Assembly (NCBI GenBank): GCA_029378245.1
Contig: JARKIF010000031.1
Span: 434,001 to 498,000 of the forward strand
From: Roridomyces roridus
Lineage: Eukaryota; Basidiomycota; Agaricomycetes; Agaricales; Mycenaceae
Reading direction: 5' to 3'
Length of the DNA: 64,000 nucleotides
Below the pieces are notes generated by a model that made no database searches, was not told the DNA's origin, and saw only the letters and a list, made by a program, of their open reading frames with translations. The number at the start of each line of letters is the position of its first letter. Within the stretch, counting starts at the first letter, position 1. Made by a program: the position numbers and the translations under genes. Below, one piece after another: positions 32,222 through 43,746 of the stretch.

Positions 32222-32340
32222 GAAAAAGCCGAGATGAAGGAAGACGACAAGCCGGTTGTTTGTTTGTTCCTCACTGCCACAATCACATGATCATGATGGC
32301 CGAGTCTCCTTGCTGTCCACCCTGACGAGTCCTTGTTTGC

Positions 32341-32720
32341 ATGGCTTCGCACGAGACGTTCTCCGGCGTGTACTGATTGGCGAATGCTTACTCGTAACTT
32401 GAAAGGGTACTTAACTCCAAGCCAGCCTCCACCCCACCCCTCCCACTGGCCCAGAGATCCTCACTTGTGAAAAAAAATTAAAAGCGGGCTCCTTTCCGAT
32501 TCCGAGGCCTCACTCGCTCGACGCTGCCTTGTCGCGGCGGAACTTGAAGCCAACTATGACCCTCTCATCGTCGACATCTATCGCACACGTTCTTGTTCTC
32601 AAACTTCGTGCCCTTCGGACGGTTTTCGGGCGACAACTTGTGCATGGGACAACGCGTCACGGCTCACCTTGGCATCACCCGGCCGGCACCTTCGTCTCCC
32701 TGAGTACCGACTCTCGTCTT
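32341..32720 (+). pseudogene. 5' remnant of an F-box-like gene
   Basis: ATGGCTTCG at 32341 and the later frame LLSDSEASLARRCLVAAELE match the 5' part of the gene at 28400 (LLSDSEASLARRWLVVAERD). Homology stops near 32600-32700 and no F-box core or LRR follows. Nothing further is recognised to 33353. Confidence 0.55.
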
Positions 32721-33353
32721 GAAGCTTTCCCGAATTCCACCTCCGTTGCTACTGCCATCCTGCGGCGTTGTTTGACTCCACCAACGCTTCTCTCCCAAAT
32801 TCATCGTCCAATAGCAACACCGCCGCCCACCTACTTAGACCTGATATACTTAACTCAAAAAAGGAAGATGCTGGGAACTGCATCCTGCGATCCCAAGCCG
32901 GAATCTGATTCCCGACCCGGCGACTGGACGAGGGATCTGATCGGAGCTTGAACGAGCATGGGAGGCTTCGCACTTGATAAAGCTCGTAATTAATATTTTC
33001 TGACTGTCCGCTTCCACACAGAACATCTTCGGCGGGGTCTCACAGATACCTATGGGCTCGTTTCTCCTTATGCGGTCCCCGGGCCGCTTCCACTTGGTCA
33101 TCTCGGATTCAGCTCAGATTGAATTTTTGCATACAACACCCGTGTGGACGGCGCGACTTGGACTGGTTTTATCCCGAGGCCCTAGAAAGCCAGGGTGAAC
33201 GACTTGTAAGGGCAAGACCGCCCAGGATTAGGACAGATTATGCTTCTTGGCGCGCTTGAAGGTTGGCTTGCCGTCATGTCTGATACCCGACCTCCCCGCT
33301 GTACTTATTAAAAACGCGCTGCTGTCAGCCACCTCTCCTCCTGCCAGCACGAC

Positions 33354-34601
33354 ATGGACCCCACCTCTGCATCCCTCAGCCTGAAGCTTCCACGCATCCC
33401 GAACGAAATCTTTGTCGAAATACTGCAGAATGTGGGCAATGCGGATCTCACCACCGTCTGCCGCGTGTCCAAGCCGTTCTTCGGCATCGGGGTGCATCTC
33501 TTGTACCGCGCAGTGGACTTGGAGGCGGTCAAGCCCGAGTGTATACCTCTATTCTGCCAGACAGTGGCGTCGACACCCCACTTGGCGAGAATGGTACGCT
33601 CCTTGCGAGGCTGGAAACATGGCTTATACAGCGCCGGGTGAGTCTCCCCCGTCCTCTCATCCACGTCATTGAAATCGTACCAAAAGCAGCATGTCTAATC
33701 CGGGTGTGGACGTCACAACTCTAGCATTGGAGTCCTTCGCCCACCTGACGCAGTTGGAGTCCTTCTCGATTAATATGGACCTTCTCCACCCGGAATATCA
33801 CCGGAAGTTCCTACAGTGGCGCTTTCCGCATCTGCGCTCAGTGTCTCTCGCTCTGACCGCACTCGTCCCGGTCGATGCCCTCATTTTGTCGTTCTTGCGC
33901 AACCATCCTGGGGTTGAGAGGCTAGGGAGCACGTTGCGGTATACCCTCAGTCGGACGGATTCAACTCCGATTGCGTTGCCGCGTCTGCAGACGTTCCGCG
34001 GCCCACCGGGTTTGCTTCCCTTGCTCTCGGCTGGCGATGGCAATCTCGCGGAAGCGAAATTGTTGTGGCCGCCAAACTTGGATGTCAATGCTATTGTGCT
34101 TGCGCTGCGAGACCTCGCACGGGAGGATGCTCCGTTCGTTTTGTCGAACGATTATTGTGATGAGTCTTTTACGGAGATTTTGGACGCGGTGGGGAGGGAA
34201 ATGCCGAATACGAGGACGTTGCAGATGCGGTTTCAAGATTTGAAGATGCTTGAGGTGCGTTTTCCAGGCTTTTTGCCCTGCGTTGTGTGACGGGTTTGTA
34301 GAAAAAGATACCTCTGACGAGGCGATACCTTTCTCAATTTTCGCAGCTCGCCTGGCTTTCGATTGGAACCATGTTCTCGTCGGAGAACGGAGAAGATGCA
34401 CAGCGACTCGCAAGGGAGTTTGGCGAGTGCTGCCCTACGCTTGAAGGGTGTTGCTTCAGTGAGTCGGATTTCAAGCTCGTTGGCTGTGATGCCCTAAAAT
34501 GTCTGAAAACAGCCAACTCTGCGTGGAGGAAAGTCGGTGGGGAATGGGAGGAATGTCCTGTTGTGGATTTTCGAGTGAGGTCGGGGATTACTTTGGTCTG
34601 A
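33354..34601 (+). CDS. F-box protein, family member H
   Basis: Exons 33354-33637, 33690-34254, 34302-34458 and 34513-34601; 364 residues, phases 2, 0, 1 like the rest, all GT donors. The F-box is LPRIPNEIFVEILQNV then CRVSKPFFGIGVHLLYRAV. The middle is more diverged: LRSVSLALTALV, LPRLQTFRGPPGLLP, FVLSNDYCDESF. The tail TNSAWRKVGGEWEECPVVDF matches the family tail. A complete, undamaged gene. Likely SCF adaptor, target unknown. Confidence 0.8.
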
Positions 34602-35182
34602 GTCTTGTTCTTTTTGTCGATCACGAGCAGCATGTATATAGTGAAGAAGACGTACAGAGTCGACATTGTTCAAGAATGGGCTGAAAAAAATGAAGATCGA
34701 TGACATGCACCCAACAACCGGACCCGAATCGAACGGGTTGCGGTCAACAACCAGACGTGTCTGCGCATGCCCTCAGGTCCCAATATCCTGTTTTACCATC
34801 GTCAATCTCGGTTCCATAATCCAGTCTCTCAACATACCTCCATGAAAGGGCCAACTGGTGAATTTGATTCAACCTAAAGGAACCCCAAAGAGGGTGGAAG
34901 ATCAAATTCAACCTGCAGCTGGTTGAATTTCACCCTAATCCAGCTCCATAGTGACTAGCACTCAACTACTGGCTAGTCCACAAGGACTGAAAAAAGGTGT
35001 TCGGAGTCCATCGTGGGGTGGAATTATACTCGACCCCGAATCGAACGGGGTGGCACTTTGAGCGGGGGTACTGCACGCCTTTTACACCTTAGATCAGATG
35101 TCTACAAGTGTGTGTAGATGCATTCCTGTGGCCCGCAACACTGACCATTTTGCCCGCAGAGGACCTCGGTGCTCAGTTCCTC

Positions 35183-35521
35183 ATGTCTACTTGGCCAACC
35201 CCCAACCCTGCCGTTCGTGCGGAGGTGGACGAGTTGTGCCAGACGCTCACCCACAAGTTGGTGCCCATTGCCGCCTACGACATCGATGGCCTCATTATCC
35301 CCCCTGGCGACTACGTTCACAAGCTCCCCAGTGCTGTGGTGGAGGCACGCTTCACTGTCTCCCACGTCAAGATCGGTGGCACTCACTACTATTCGGCCGA
35401 CATCGCCCAGCTCGATGTCCTGGTGGAGCCGTCCGTCCTGCCCGCTCGCACCTCTCCCGTCAAGCGTGGTGCTGACATTAGCTTGGTGTCGCCCACCCAC
35501 AAGAAGGCTCGCAAAGACTAG
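35183..35521 (+). CDS. Small basic-tailed protein of unknown function
   Basis: 112 residues from ATG 35183 (MSTWPTPNPAVRAEVDELCQ). The centre reads LVPIAAYDIDGLIIPPGDYV and AVVEARFTVSHVKIGGTHYY, probably a compact beta-rich domain. The C-terminus (SPVKRGADISLVSPTHKKAR) looks like a nuclear localisation signal. I recall similar short proteins scattered through Agaricomycete genomes but cannot name the family. A coding frame could also extend 5' through a spliced upstream exon. It lies inside the repeat-bounded cassette. Confidence 0.5.
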   Translation: MSTWPTPNPAVRAEVDELCQTLTHKLVPIAAYDIDGLIIPPGDYVHKLPSAVVEARFTVSHVKIGGTHYYSADIAQLDVLVEPSVLPARTSPVKRGADISLVSPTHKKARKD

Positions 35522-35544
35522 TTACTAATTTATATGTCCCCTTT

Positions 35545-35645
35545 CGTAGCGTCTCTCTTTTGTAGCTTTATCTCTCTCTTGTATCATCTCTCTCTTGTAG
35601 CGTCTCTCTCTTGTAGCGTCTCTCTCTTGTAGCGTCTCTCTGTTA
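35545..35645. repeat. Minisatellite, ~16-18 bp unit
   Basis: About five units of TTGTAGCGTCTCTCTC with small length changes, in the 3' flank of the small gene at 35183. Confidence 0.8.
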
Positions 35646-35736
35646 ATATATTACGGCTGGCTCCGGTTCTCCTCCCCTTCCCGCAAGCAAGGTTTTAGCT
35701 GGCAAAGCCAGCGCTTCCGAGTGCATTCCTGTGGCC

Positions 35737-37355
35737 AGAAGTATGGGTGTTTGTATCAATCGCTGCTTCGCCGGGCTTGTTTGGTTGAATGGCATACGGA
35801 ACTATGGACAGAATAAAGACGTGACTGTTGCGGAAAAAAGGCACCTCTCACGGGGGATTTCTATATACGTACTACCACGCTCCGAATCGAACGGGATGCT
35901 CAACCTCGGTAGTTGTTGTACATGTCGAACCCGGTATACTTACGGTATGTGCCGCATTTCCATGGCCGTCATAGTGACGCTTCAACGCAAGGGATCCATG
36001 GTTGAATGTACACTAAGTAGACCGTGGGTCTTGAAGACAGAATCCGCCGAGTCAAGGGTTGAATAAAAAGATTCTTCGGTGAGTTGCGAACATCACCGTC
36101 AGGTCCCAAGTACTGTGAGGCGGAAATTTGAGCGGATATCTACTTTGGGCTCATTTGCCCGGTTGTCTTGGAAGAAGCATGGAATCAACAGAACGATCGG
36201 CCGGGAAACCCAAAAGGACGAAGCACGCAACACTAGGGCGAGACCCCGAATCAAACGGGTTAACGTCGCGGGGCAATGACTGAGTGTCCCCTTCGTATCT
36301 ATGTAGTCTCGTTTCCTGCACTCCTTCAAGTTGGTCTTGGACTTCATGGAGCTGTAGAGAATCGAAACTGTTGACTGTTAAAGCGGACCTTGGGAGAAAG
36401 GGACACAAAAAAGACTCACCCGGACGATCGTGGTCGCAAAAGGCTGCACAGAGTCGAGGGTTATTGAAAAAGTACTCACAAGGGAAAAAATGTGGCGGCG
36501 AAAACTCCGAGGAGAATCCGTACCAGAGCCCGAATCCAACTGGCTGCGGAACAGCAACTTGAAGATGGGTAGTTTTCCGTCAGGCCTTTGCCTGATACCC
36601 CGTGAAGTGTTCCACCAATTCTTGCGGTCTTCCTGGACGTAGTAGAGAAGTACAGAATCCCTGTCACTTGAAACTGCCCGAGGGAGTCTAGTGGCCAAAA
36701 ACGGTGTCGGTGTAGACTCAGGAAACGGAACCGAATCGAACGGGTTCCGCCAGTCAGGCCCTATGTATGGCAAGTCGTGTGGGGTGGGTCTCAGCCTTCA
36801 CAACTGAAAGCCCAGTTACTCGCCGGAAATAAAATACCTGGCAACCTTCAAAATTCGTTCTTCCGTTAAATATGTGCCGCAGCCATACAGATTTGGAACT
36901 GTTGAAGGAGACTGATATCCTGAGGGACTAAAAAACCTTGTGGGCCATGGAATACTGGAAAACAGCCGAGTCTGATTTGAATGGGTCGCGGCCGACCAAG
37001 CTGAGCGCATCACCCAGACGCTTCTGAATCATCGCATTCAGATTCCCTTTTGCAGTTGAACCAGGTTGAAGATACACACACCCTGTTCAGTTTGGGGAAT
37101 CGAGACCGTCTCGGACTTTGAAGAGAGCTCGAGATCTTGAACCTCAGCGGGGGGAAAAAACCCAGTCCGATTATTTCGAATAATGCCATGCCAGGCCCGA
37201 GTCGTGAGGTGAGTGTTCGCATGGAAACCTTCTTCGGGTTTCTTCGGCTCCAATATTCGGTGTAATCTAGACCACCGGCCTAATCTGATCTTTCTACGAC
37301 CTTCTGTTTGCTTGCCAAACAGTGACTAATCGACTCTCTCTTGCTTACTACCACC
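35737..37355. other. Repeat-rich intergenic region before MnSOD
   Basis: Apart from the B-box units listed, no gene is supported. 36990-37355 should contain the MnSOD promoter; the leader ends CTACTACCACC directly before the ATG. Confidence 0.45.
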
Positions 37356-38176
37356 ATGTCCAACACCCTCCCCGACCTCCCTTACGCCTACGATGGCCTT
37401 GAGCCCTACATCTCCAAGCAGATCATGGAGCTCCACCACAAGAAGCACCATCAGACCTACGTCAACGCCCTCAACGCTGCCGAGGCTTCCTACGCCAAAG
37501 CCGCCAGTCCCAAGGTCAGTCCTCGAGTCCCTGTCCTCTGCATCCCTGCTCATCGTAATATCTAGGAACGCATCGCATTGCAGGCCGCCCTCAAGTTCAA
37601 CGGTGGTGGTGAGTACCTGTCCTATTCATCCTCGCCTTCTCATCCTTATCGCCATCGATCAGGTCACATCAACCACTCGCTCTTCTGGAAGAACCTTGCC
37701 CCGTCGGGCGAGAAGGGTGGCAAGGGCGGCGTGCTCAGCGAGGGACCTCTTAAGGAGGCCATCGTTGCGTCCTTTGGCAGCCTCGACAACCTCAAGAAGG
37801 AGTTTAACGCTGCGACGCTCGGGATTCAGGGTTCCGGCTGGGGATGGCTCGTGCGTTATCGCCATTATTGCGTTATACCGGCAAATTGACTGACCGGGCG
37901 TGGGATAGGGCTTGAACCCTTCGACCAAGCGTCTTGAGATTGCGACGACCGCGAACCAGGACCCTCTCCTCACCCTCGTCCCCCTCATCGGCGTCGACAT
38001 CTGGGAGCACGCGTTCTACCTCCAGTACCTCAACGTCAAGGCTGATGTGCGTGATACATACGAATCCGACCTTTCTTCCGAGATCTGACTTGTCTTCGTA
38101 GTACCTCAACGCCATCTGGTCCGTCATCAACTTTGACGAGGCGCAGATTCGCTTGGTCGAGGGCTCCAAGCTCTAA
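37356..38176 (+). CDS. Manganese superoxide dismutase, cytosolic type
   Basis: Five exons (37356-37514, 37566-37608, 37663-37850, 37909-38046, 38102-38176) give 200 residues. Converts superoxide to hydrogen peroxide and oxygen. The metal ligands are in place: His in [13 protein letters not shown], His in HINHSLFW, and Asp and His in [18 protein letters not shown] is the family signature before the last third. The protein starts [20 protein letters not shown], directly at the mature domain, without a mitochondrial leader. I therefore infer a cytosolic (or peroxisomal) form, as known for fungi with leaderless MnSODs. A second Met at 37341 is less likely because 37356 has the better context. Confidence 0.9.
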
Positions 38177-40685
38177 TCGGTGAGTCTACTTGGCGATGTT
38201 TTCTTATCCATCTGACGCAACTCCACAGGCGAACGATGAAGGAACGAAGAAGAAATAAATGAACGTCTTGTACTTCCCGTACTGTACTTGATTGAAAAAG
38301 GATTGCATTGTAACTCGATAACTTCTTTGTGTGAGTGGTGTGCGGCCGTCGGCGGCGGGGCTGGACCCATGGACTTCTTCGAGGCTCCGCGGTGACGTAG
38401 ATAAGAGCTGCGGCAACTCATGCAGGCGGCAGACGGAGACGGATTGCATCTCTTTCAGTAGGCCGGCGCCCGAAGCGCGGTCGTGGAAATGTCATGAAAC
38501 CGAGAATCAAGTACGTACCAGCTGGCTTTCGAAGCCCGTGCTGTATTCGAGGACCTGGTCGACATTCAGGAGCTGCCACTGGTGTGTTGCCTCACTGTAT
38601 TCCAGTACCGAAATCACTTGATCAATCCCCGTTCCGCGCTGACAGCACGGCGCGGCACGTCCCTTGCCTTTAACCACCACCACGCTCCGCCCCCTGCGCA
38701 TGTCGCTGTTTCGCACCTTCTCCGAAATCCCAGTGCCACCGCAACTCTGGCAAGTACTACGCAGCCTCCAAGTCGCTCGTTAAATCCGATCCAACTCGAA
38801 ACGACTGTCCGAGATAACTTACTCGATATCAAGCGTTAACTTCCTTCCACTGTCTTCCTCGGGCATCTTCCTCCTCCTGTGCATCGGCGTCTTCCCCGGC
38901 TCAGGACCCAGGATAAAACACACTGGACTCGGCCGATGTATAGCTTCCTGTGGCTCGCCGCGCATATACCACGACACCAGCAAGGCGAAGGCCATGGCCA
39001 CGCTCTTCCACTTGGCGCACCACTCCGGAGGTCCGCACGCCGGCACGTACGCACTCTACCCTCAATCATTGGCGTTCTTGACTATTGAAGGATGTCAGTC
39101 CGAGCCGTCCGTCGACCCCGAGGTGGCCTGTTCGCTACACCGGCTCGTGAGATTCTACCGTCGTCCGTATTCTTGCTCTCGAGCTGACCCCTCTACTGAC
39201 TCACTTAGTACGCACTGCTTTGTGCGCGCTCGAATGCTCTATCATTGGGCGCGGCATGATTGAAACTATTGGGGTTGAATCCAAACCCAATGAGAGCACG
39301 GCAGTTAGTTCATCTACGGCGGTTCGCATGCGACGAGTACGACGGAAGGCGTTTAACGCGGTCATTAGCATTCCTGGCTATACTCGTCCGTCGACTCCGA
39401 GCTGTAGCGTATCTGACTAATTTTTGATAGACACGGTGTCCGTGCCCCAATGCGCCGGCTCGATCGGAGTCGGGAACCTTCGCGTTGGTAGGCCACTTGG
39501 CAGTGTGGGCGGTGGATGTGCAGGATTGTATCGAGACGGCGAGCTGTGTGTTTCGGTGGAGGAAGGGGAGGCAGTTCGTTGTTGGGGGAAGTGATGGAGG
39601 GTTTCCAAGACACCGTTTCTTAGCGCGCATCGCAAGTCCGTCTACTCTAGCTTGAAGATCAGATCAGCCAACTCGACGCATCAGTTATGGGAGGGTTCCG
39701 GGCCGGTGCAGGTTCAAGTTGTGGCGGAAATAGCGGTGACAGTTTCTGACTTCCATTGAAATTCACTTTTCCCATTGATCGGATACTGAATTGTTCAATT
39801 GTTTCGAGGGCTCGGTGGATTCTTACCTCCGTTCATGACGATCGAGAAAATAGGGGTGTTGCAAGGTCAGGTCGGTTTTTTTCTTCTGTTTTTTTTCTTT
39901 CTTTCCAACGGGCGCCGAATGTTTGGTTCAGGCATCAGTGGCACCATCTGTTGATGGAACTTCTGCGGAATCTTCTCACGGCCACCCGTTTCTTCCTTCA
40001 TTTCATAGCGGAGATTTCCTGTTGGGGATCGCATGTGCATGCGACTCTCCGCACTAGGCTTGTCGCACCAGGTACCGTTTTCAATCATTGGACCTGATCT
40101 TGGTGACCAGCTGATTGCCAGCGGAGGTCCGTTTGAAACCGACGTTCCTATCACAGTGTCTACTTGCCAACCAAATGCTTGATATGTATTCGCCAAGTGC
40201 TCGCCCCCAATCTCGCAGACAGAAGTTCCGCCGGCCCTGTTGGGTGAAGATTTACGCGCCATCAGGGGCCCCGCACTGAAAATGTGGGGTAGTGACGACC
40301 GATCGGAGCATCAGGCGGGGCACGGCGGCCGAAGAGCCGTTCCTTATTTTCACCCCCCTCCCAGTGGGCGGAGGAGGGCCGCGAAAAATGCTACTACGGA
40401 TGACTGCCTAGGAATAAATCGGGCGTGGTACTGAATCAGTTCACAGAGGGGGCTAATGCTGGCCAATGTGGGTCTCGATATCGCTTCGCCAAGTCCCTCG
40501 ATCGCTTAAAATGGTCATGGGCTCTGTCAACATGTCAAATTGTTCATACGGGGAAATACTTGCCCACACGCCCCGTGTGGCCGCTTGACCTTGTCAATTG
40601 ACATATAAAAACCGGATGTCAAGAAGAAAGCTCCGGTCTCCTCTGTACCTTCCCCTCCCCCACCTACCCGCGACACACACACAAA
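38177..40685. other. Long interval without a supported gene
   Basis: Several frames of 60-130 codons on both strands, none with a recognised domain. Plus 39430-39620 reads as a possible F-box C-terminal remnant (VQDCIETASCVFRWRKGRQF) but is too weak to call. The aquaporin promoter should lie just before 40686. Confidence 0.35.
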
Positions 40686-42127
40686 ATGCCGCGCGCAGTT
40701 TCTGACGCCAACATCAATCGTATCGTCTACCGGGGAGAGTTGAGTAAGCGTGGCCGGGGCATGCAGGCTTGGGAGCGCATGCGCCACGGTAAGGCACACT
40801 GGATGGTGGAGTGCATTGCGGAGGCGGTGAGTCGTCGTTCTTCACTCACCTTCTGACGAAATCTGACTGTTTTTCGTAGATGGGCGTGTTCTTCTAGTGC
40901 GTCCTTCGCCGACTCCCAAGCCCGACTTTTTTTTGACCACCCTTGATAGCGTGTACGCCGGTGTCGGTTCTCAGGCTGCCTATGTTGTCGGGGGCCTGAT
41001 CGAGACGCCCCTTTCTTGTGAGCATCCTGTCTGGATCTGCGTACCTGCGACGTAATTGACCATGGGGTTAGCGCTTTTCCAGGTCGGCTGGGCCTACGCG
41101 ATGGGAATTCTCTTCGCCATTACAATGTGCTCGGCGACTTCAGGCGGACATTTTAATCCCGCTGTGACCATCGTCAACTGTGTCCTGCATGGGTTCCCTC
41201 CGCTGAAGGGTCTCCGGTGCGTCGTGCTGTTGTTTAGGGCATCGTTTGTAGCCTGACTGACTTTGGGCGCAGCTACATCTGCTCGCAAATTTTTGGTGGA
41301 TACATCGCGTGTCTGTTGATCTACGTGCAGTACAGCACCATGATCAAGGGCATCGAAGCAGCTACGCCCGCCGCGACTCTGGCTGCCATCCAGTTCACGC
41401 CCAACGGCCCGGCCGGCATCTTTGGCAACTACCTGCTGCCGGGCTCCAACATCGGCCATGTCTTCGTTAACGAGTTTGTCGTCGTGCGTTTCCATCTCTC
41501 TTGTTGTGAAGCGAAAGCTAATTGGAGCTTCAGGACTTCCTCCTGGGTGTGGTCATCTGCGGTTGTATCGATCCTAGCAATGTCCTCATCCCGCCGGCTT
41601 TCGCCCCCATCGTCATCGCTCTGGCTTAGTGCGTGTCACTCTGACTGTGGCTCGTCAGTCGTGCTCATCTTCATTTAGCGCCGCTTTCATCTGGGGCTAC
41701 GCTCCCATTGGACTTTCCGCCAACGCCGCGCGTGACTTGGGTGGACGCTTTGCTGCGTTGACTATTTGGGGCAAAGGCGGTATGTGCTATTGCTTCATTT
41801 CATTTTACGGCAGGCTGACCATGTGGATGCGTAGCTGTTGGGTCTTCCAAGGGCTACGCCGCGCTTACTGCCTTGACTAACATCCCCGCCACCCTTCTTG
41901 GGTTCATCTTCTACGAGACTTTGTTGGCAGACTCGGACCGCGGTATGTTCCCCTCTATCTTTCGATGTCTGATTCCTGTTTGCTCATACGCCGTAGTCGT
42001 TCCCCAAGCGAACCGTGAGTTCTACGATGTGCATGCGCTGCACAAACGCACGGGCCACGCTCTCGGCGACGATGATTCGCACGAGTCCGAGGGCAAGGGC
42101 CATGTTGGGACTTTCGAGCGTGTCTAG
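40686..42127 (+). CDS. Aquaporin/aquaglyceroporin (MIP family)
   Basis: Nine exons (40686-40826, 40881-40897, 40950-41017, 41072-41216, 41273-41483, 41534-41628, 41679-41779, 41835-41942, 41997-42127) give 338 residues. An integral membrane channel for water or small solutes. The first half-helix motif is intact, SGGHFNPAVTIV. The second is LSANAARDLGGR, where NAA replaces the canonical NPA, as often seen in basidiomycete channels. Hydrophobic segments include ECIAEAMGVFFYVYAGVG, YAMGILFAITMCSAT, DFLLGVVICGCIDPSN and TNIPATLLGFIFYETLLA. Exon 2 is only 17 bp. The C-terminal tail is hydrophilic and acidic. Transported substrate cannot be decided here. Confidence 0.88.
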
Positions 42128-42577
42128 ATCGTCGGTGGTTCATGAAATTACGCTCGGCTAATGCATACGCTGGGATGGATGGATGGATTGAATGTACTTT
42201 ATTATCGTGTAAGTATGCCGACTATTGACAATTGAAACGGACGACAACGGACGGACGGCGTATTGAATTGAGGTCTGGTTCCTCGAGAACTGTGAGGTAA
42301 GATGTAACGATGCCCGCTGTCTGGAGTTTACGGACTGACACCGGAAAGGCTTGAAATCTAATGTTTGAAGCGAAACGCTGGCACATCCACATGGTTGCAT
42401 TGCACCGTCCGTTGACCTCTGAATCTTTGATGGGCGCCTCGGCGGAACAATTGATCTCCGTTGAAAGTTTGAAACAATACAGCCCCGCAACTTCCTAGTT
42501 CTACATCGGACAGCTCACAAGGGTCTCACGGCGGTACGCATGCCTCGTTGTAAAACCAAGTAATCATTGGTCGTAAC

Positions 42578-43422
42578 CTGTTCGATTCGGGCTCGGCAAG
42601 TTCGAGATGTTCATCCTTTTCGGCGTTGATTATGATACCATATTCAACCGGCCAGAGAGGAGAGGAACTGGGCTATCCGTGCGCACACTCAAATGACCAC
42701 TCAGAGGACTTACAGCACGACCTAATGGCGATTGACGCGCCTGTACATAGTACCCAGCTGGCTGGGACCGCAACCCGTTCGATTCGGATCCGGTTCTTGT
42801 TTGGTCAATTCCCTGCCTTTTTTTGTGGCCCTTGTGTTCTCGGTGCGCTTCCTCTCCAACGGTCTCAATTCTGTAATTCTACATGTAGGTCACCATTCAT
42901 TGGTTGGAAAATTACCCGGCTTATTGGGCCGCAGCCCGCAGTCCGTTTGATTCGGGGGTGGGTACTGCCAGGCGGGCAAGGCCCGTCTTCTATGAGGACA
43001 AATTGGTCATCGTTTTCTTCCGGTCCACAGGCATCCTTTTCCCTGGATATTTATGTCGAGGATTGGAAAGGAGCTATCGATGCGAACGCTGGAATCTTGT
43101 TGCTGCGCATATTGCACGCCTGGTTGAATATTATTCCATGTTACAACCTACGCTTCAGGTCTTTTTCTCTGGACGTCTTCATGCATATATACCGCCGCTT
43201 TCAAGTTGGAGAGCTCCTGACTGACAACCTGAGAATTGAGTCTGCTTCTTCGGGAGCTGTGAGCTAAGATCCACGATGTCATGTGCGTGTCCAACGACGC
43301 TCGCTATCTGGAACTTGGAAGTCTAGACAATTCAAGCTTATTTATGTCTTTCGAAAAATTTGGTTATTTATAGCACTATCACCTGAGTTCAGAGTTAGTG
43401 CTGCGTGTCCCGTTCGACCCGG
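42578..43422 (+). repeat. Plus-strand cluster of B-box/T-run repeats
   Basis: Cores at 42578-42591, 42774-42787, 42943-42957 and a diverged one at 43409-43422 (CCCGTTCGACCCGG). Spacing of the first three is 170-195 bp. A T-run follows the second (42818-42824), and shorter T4 runs follow the first and third. Same family as the clusters at 34684 and 47960. The remaining part of 42128-43746 holds no supported gene. Confidence 0.55.
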
Positions 43423-43746
43423 TGCCGGGGGATGTTCTGCTGCTGGAGAGCAGGGATAAAGCGGAGTCTACATTCCTCGATGTTTTGCGCGATGTTCAAG
43501 ATGTTGGTGTCCGCGGTGCTGAGCTATTAATATTGTACAATTTTTTAGTTGACGCCATGGAATAGTTCCTTGGCCAACCCAAGTAAAATGCTTAAGCTGA
43601 CTCCAGCTGAGGAGTGCGTGTGACCCAGAATTTACAATCAAATAGCTAGTCCATGTCTGTAACATACAGATGATCAGACATCCTCGTACTCGGCCTGACT
43701 CTTCGAACGCCTTGATGAGTATTCAGTTGAAACAAAAGGGGGCAAC

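Larger units (their letters stand above)
35119..35736 (+). mobile_element. Inserted gene cassette with 15-bp direct repeats
   Basis: TGCATTCCTGTGGCC occurs at 35119-35133 and 35722-35736, bounding about 590 bp with one intact small reading frame and its 3' region. The flanking text belongs to the B-box repeat cluster. Direct repeats of 15 bp suggest a target-site duplication of LINE-type retroposition, but no poly(A) tail is seen, and a CAG acceptor-like site precedes the frame. Confidence 0.45.
34684..36985 (-). repeat. Minus-strand cluster of B-box/T-run repeats
   Basis: Seven diverged units, each with a core like CCCGTTCGATTCGGG on the minus strand: plus coordinates 34723-34737, 35034-35050, 35881-35895, 36244-36259, about 36529-36543, 36731-36743 and a worn one at 36971-36985. 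Downstream of the core on the minus strand, about 30-50 nt away, is a T-run in all seven (A-runs in plus text at 34684-34690, 34990-34995, 35834-35839, 36212-36215, 36485-36490, 36697-36701, 36930-36935). The core resembles a tRNA T-arm/Pol III B box. No full tRNA cloverleaf was found. Confidence 0.6.

Noticed and set aside
38507..39630. Possible genes between MnSOD and aquaporin
   Set aside because: Frames are short, in conflicting phases, and no splice model joins them into a recognised protein.
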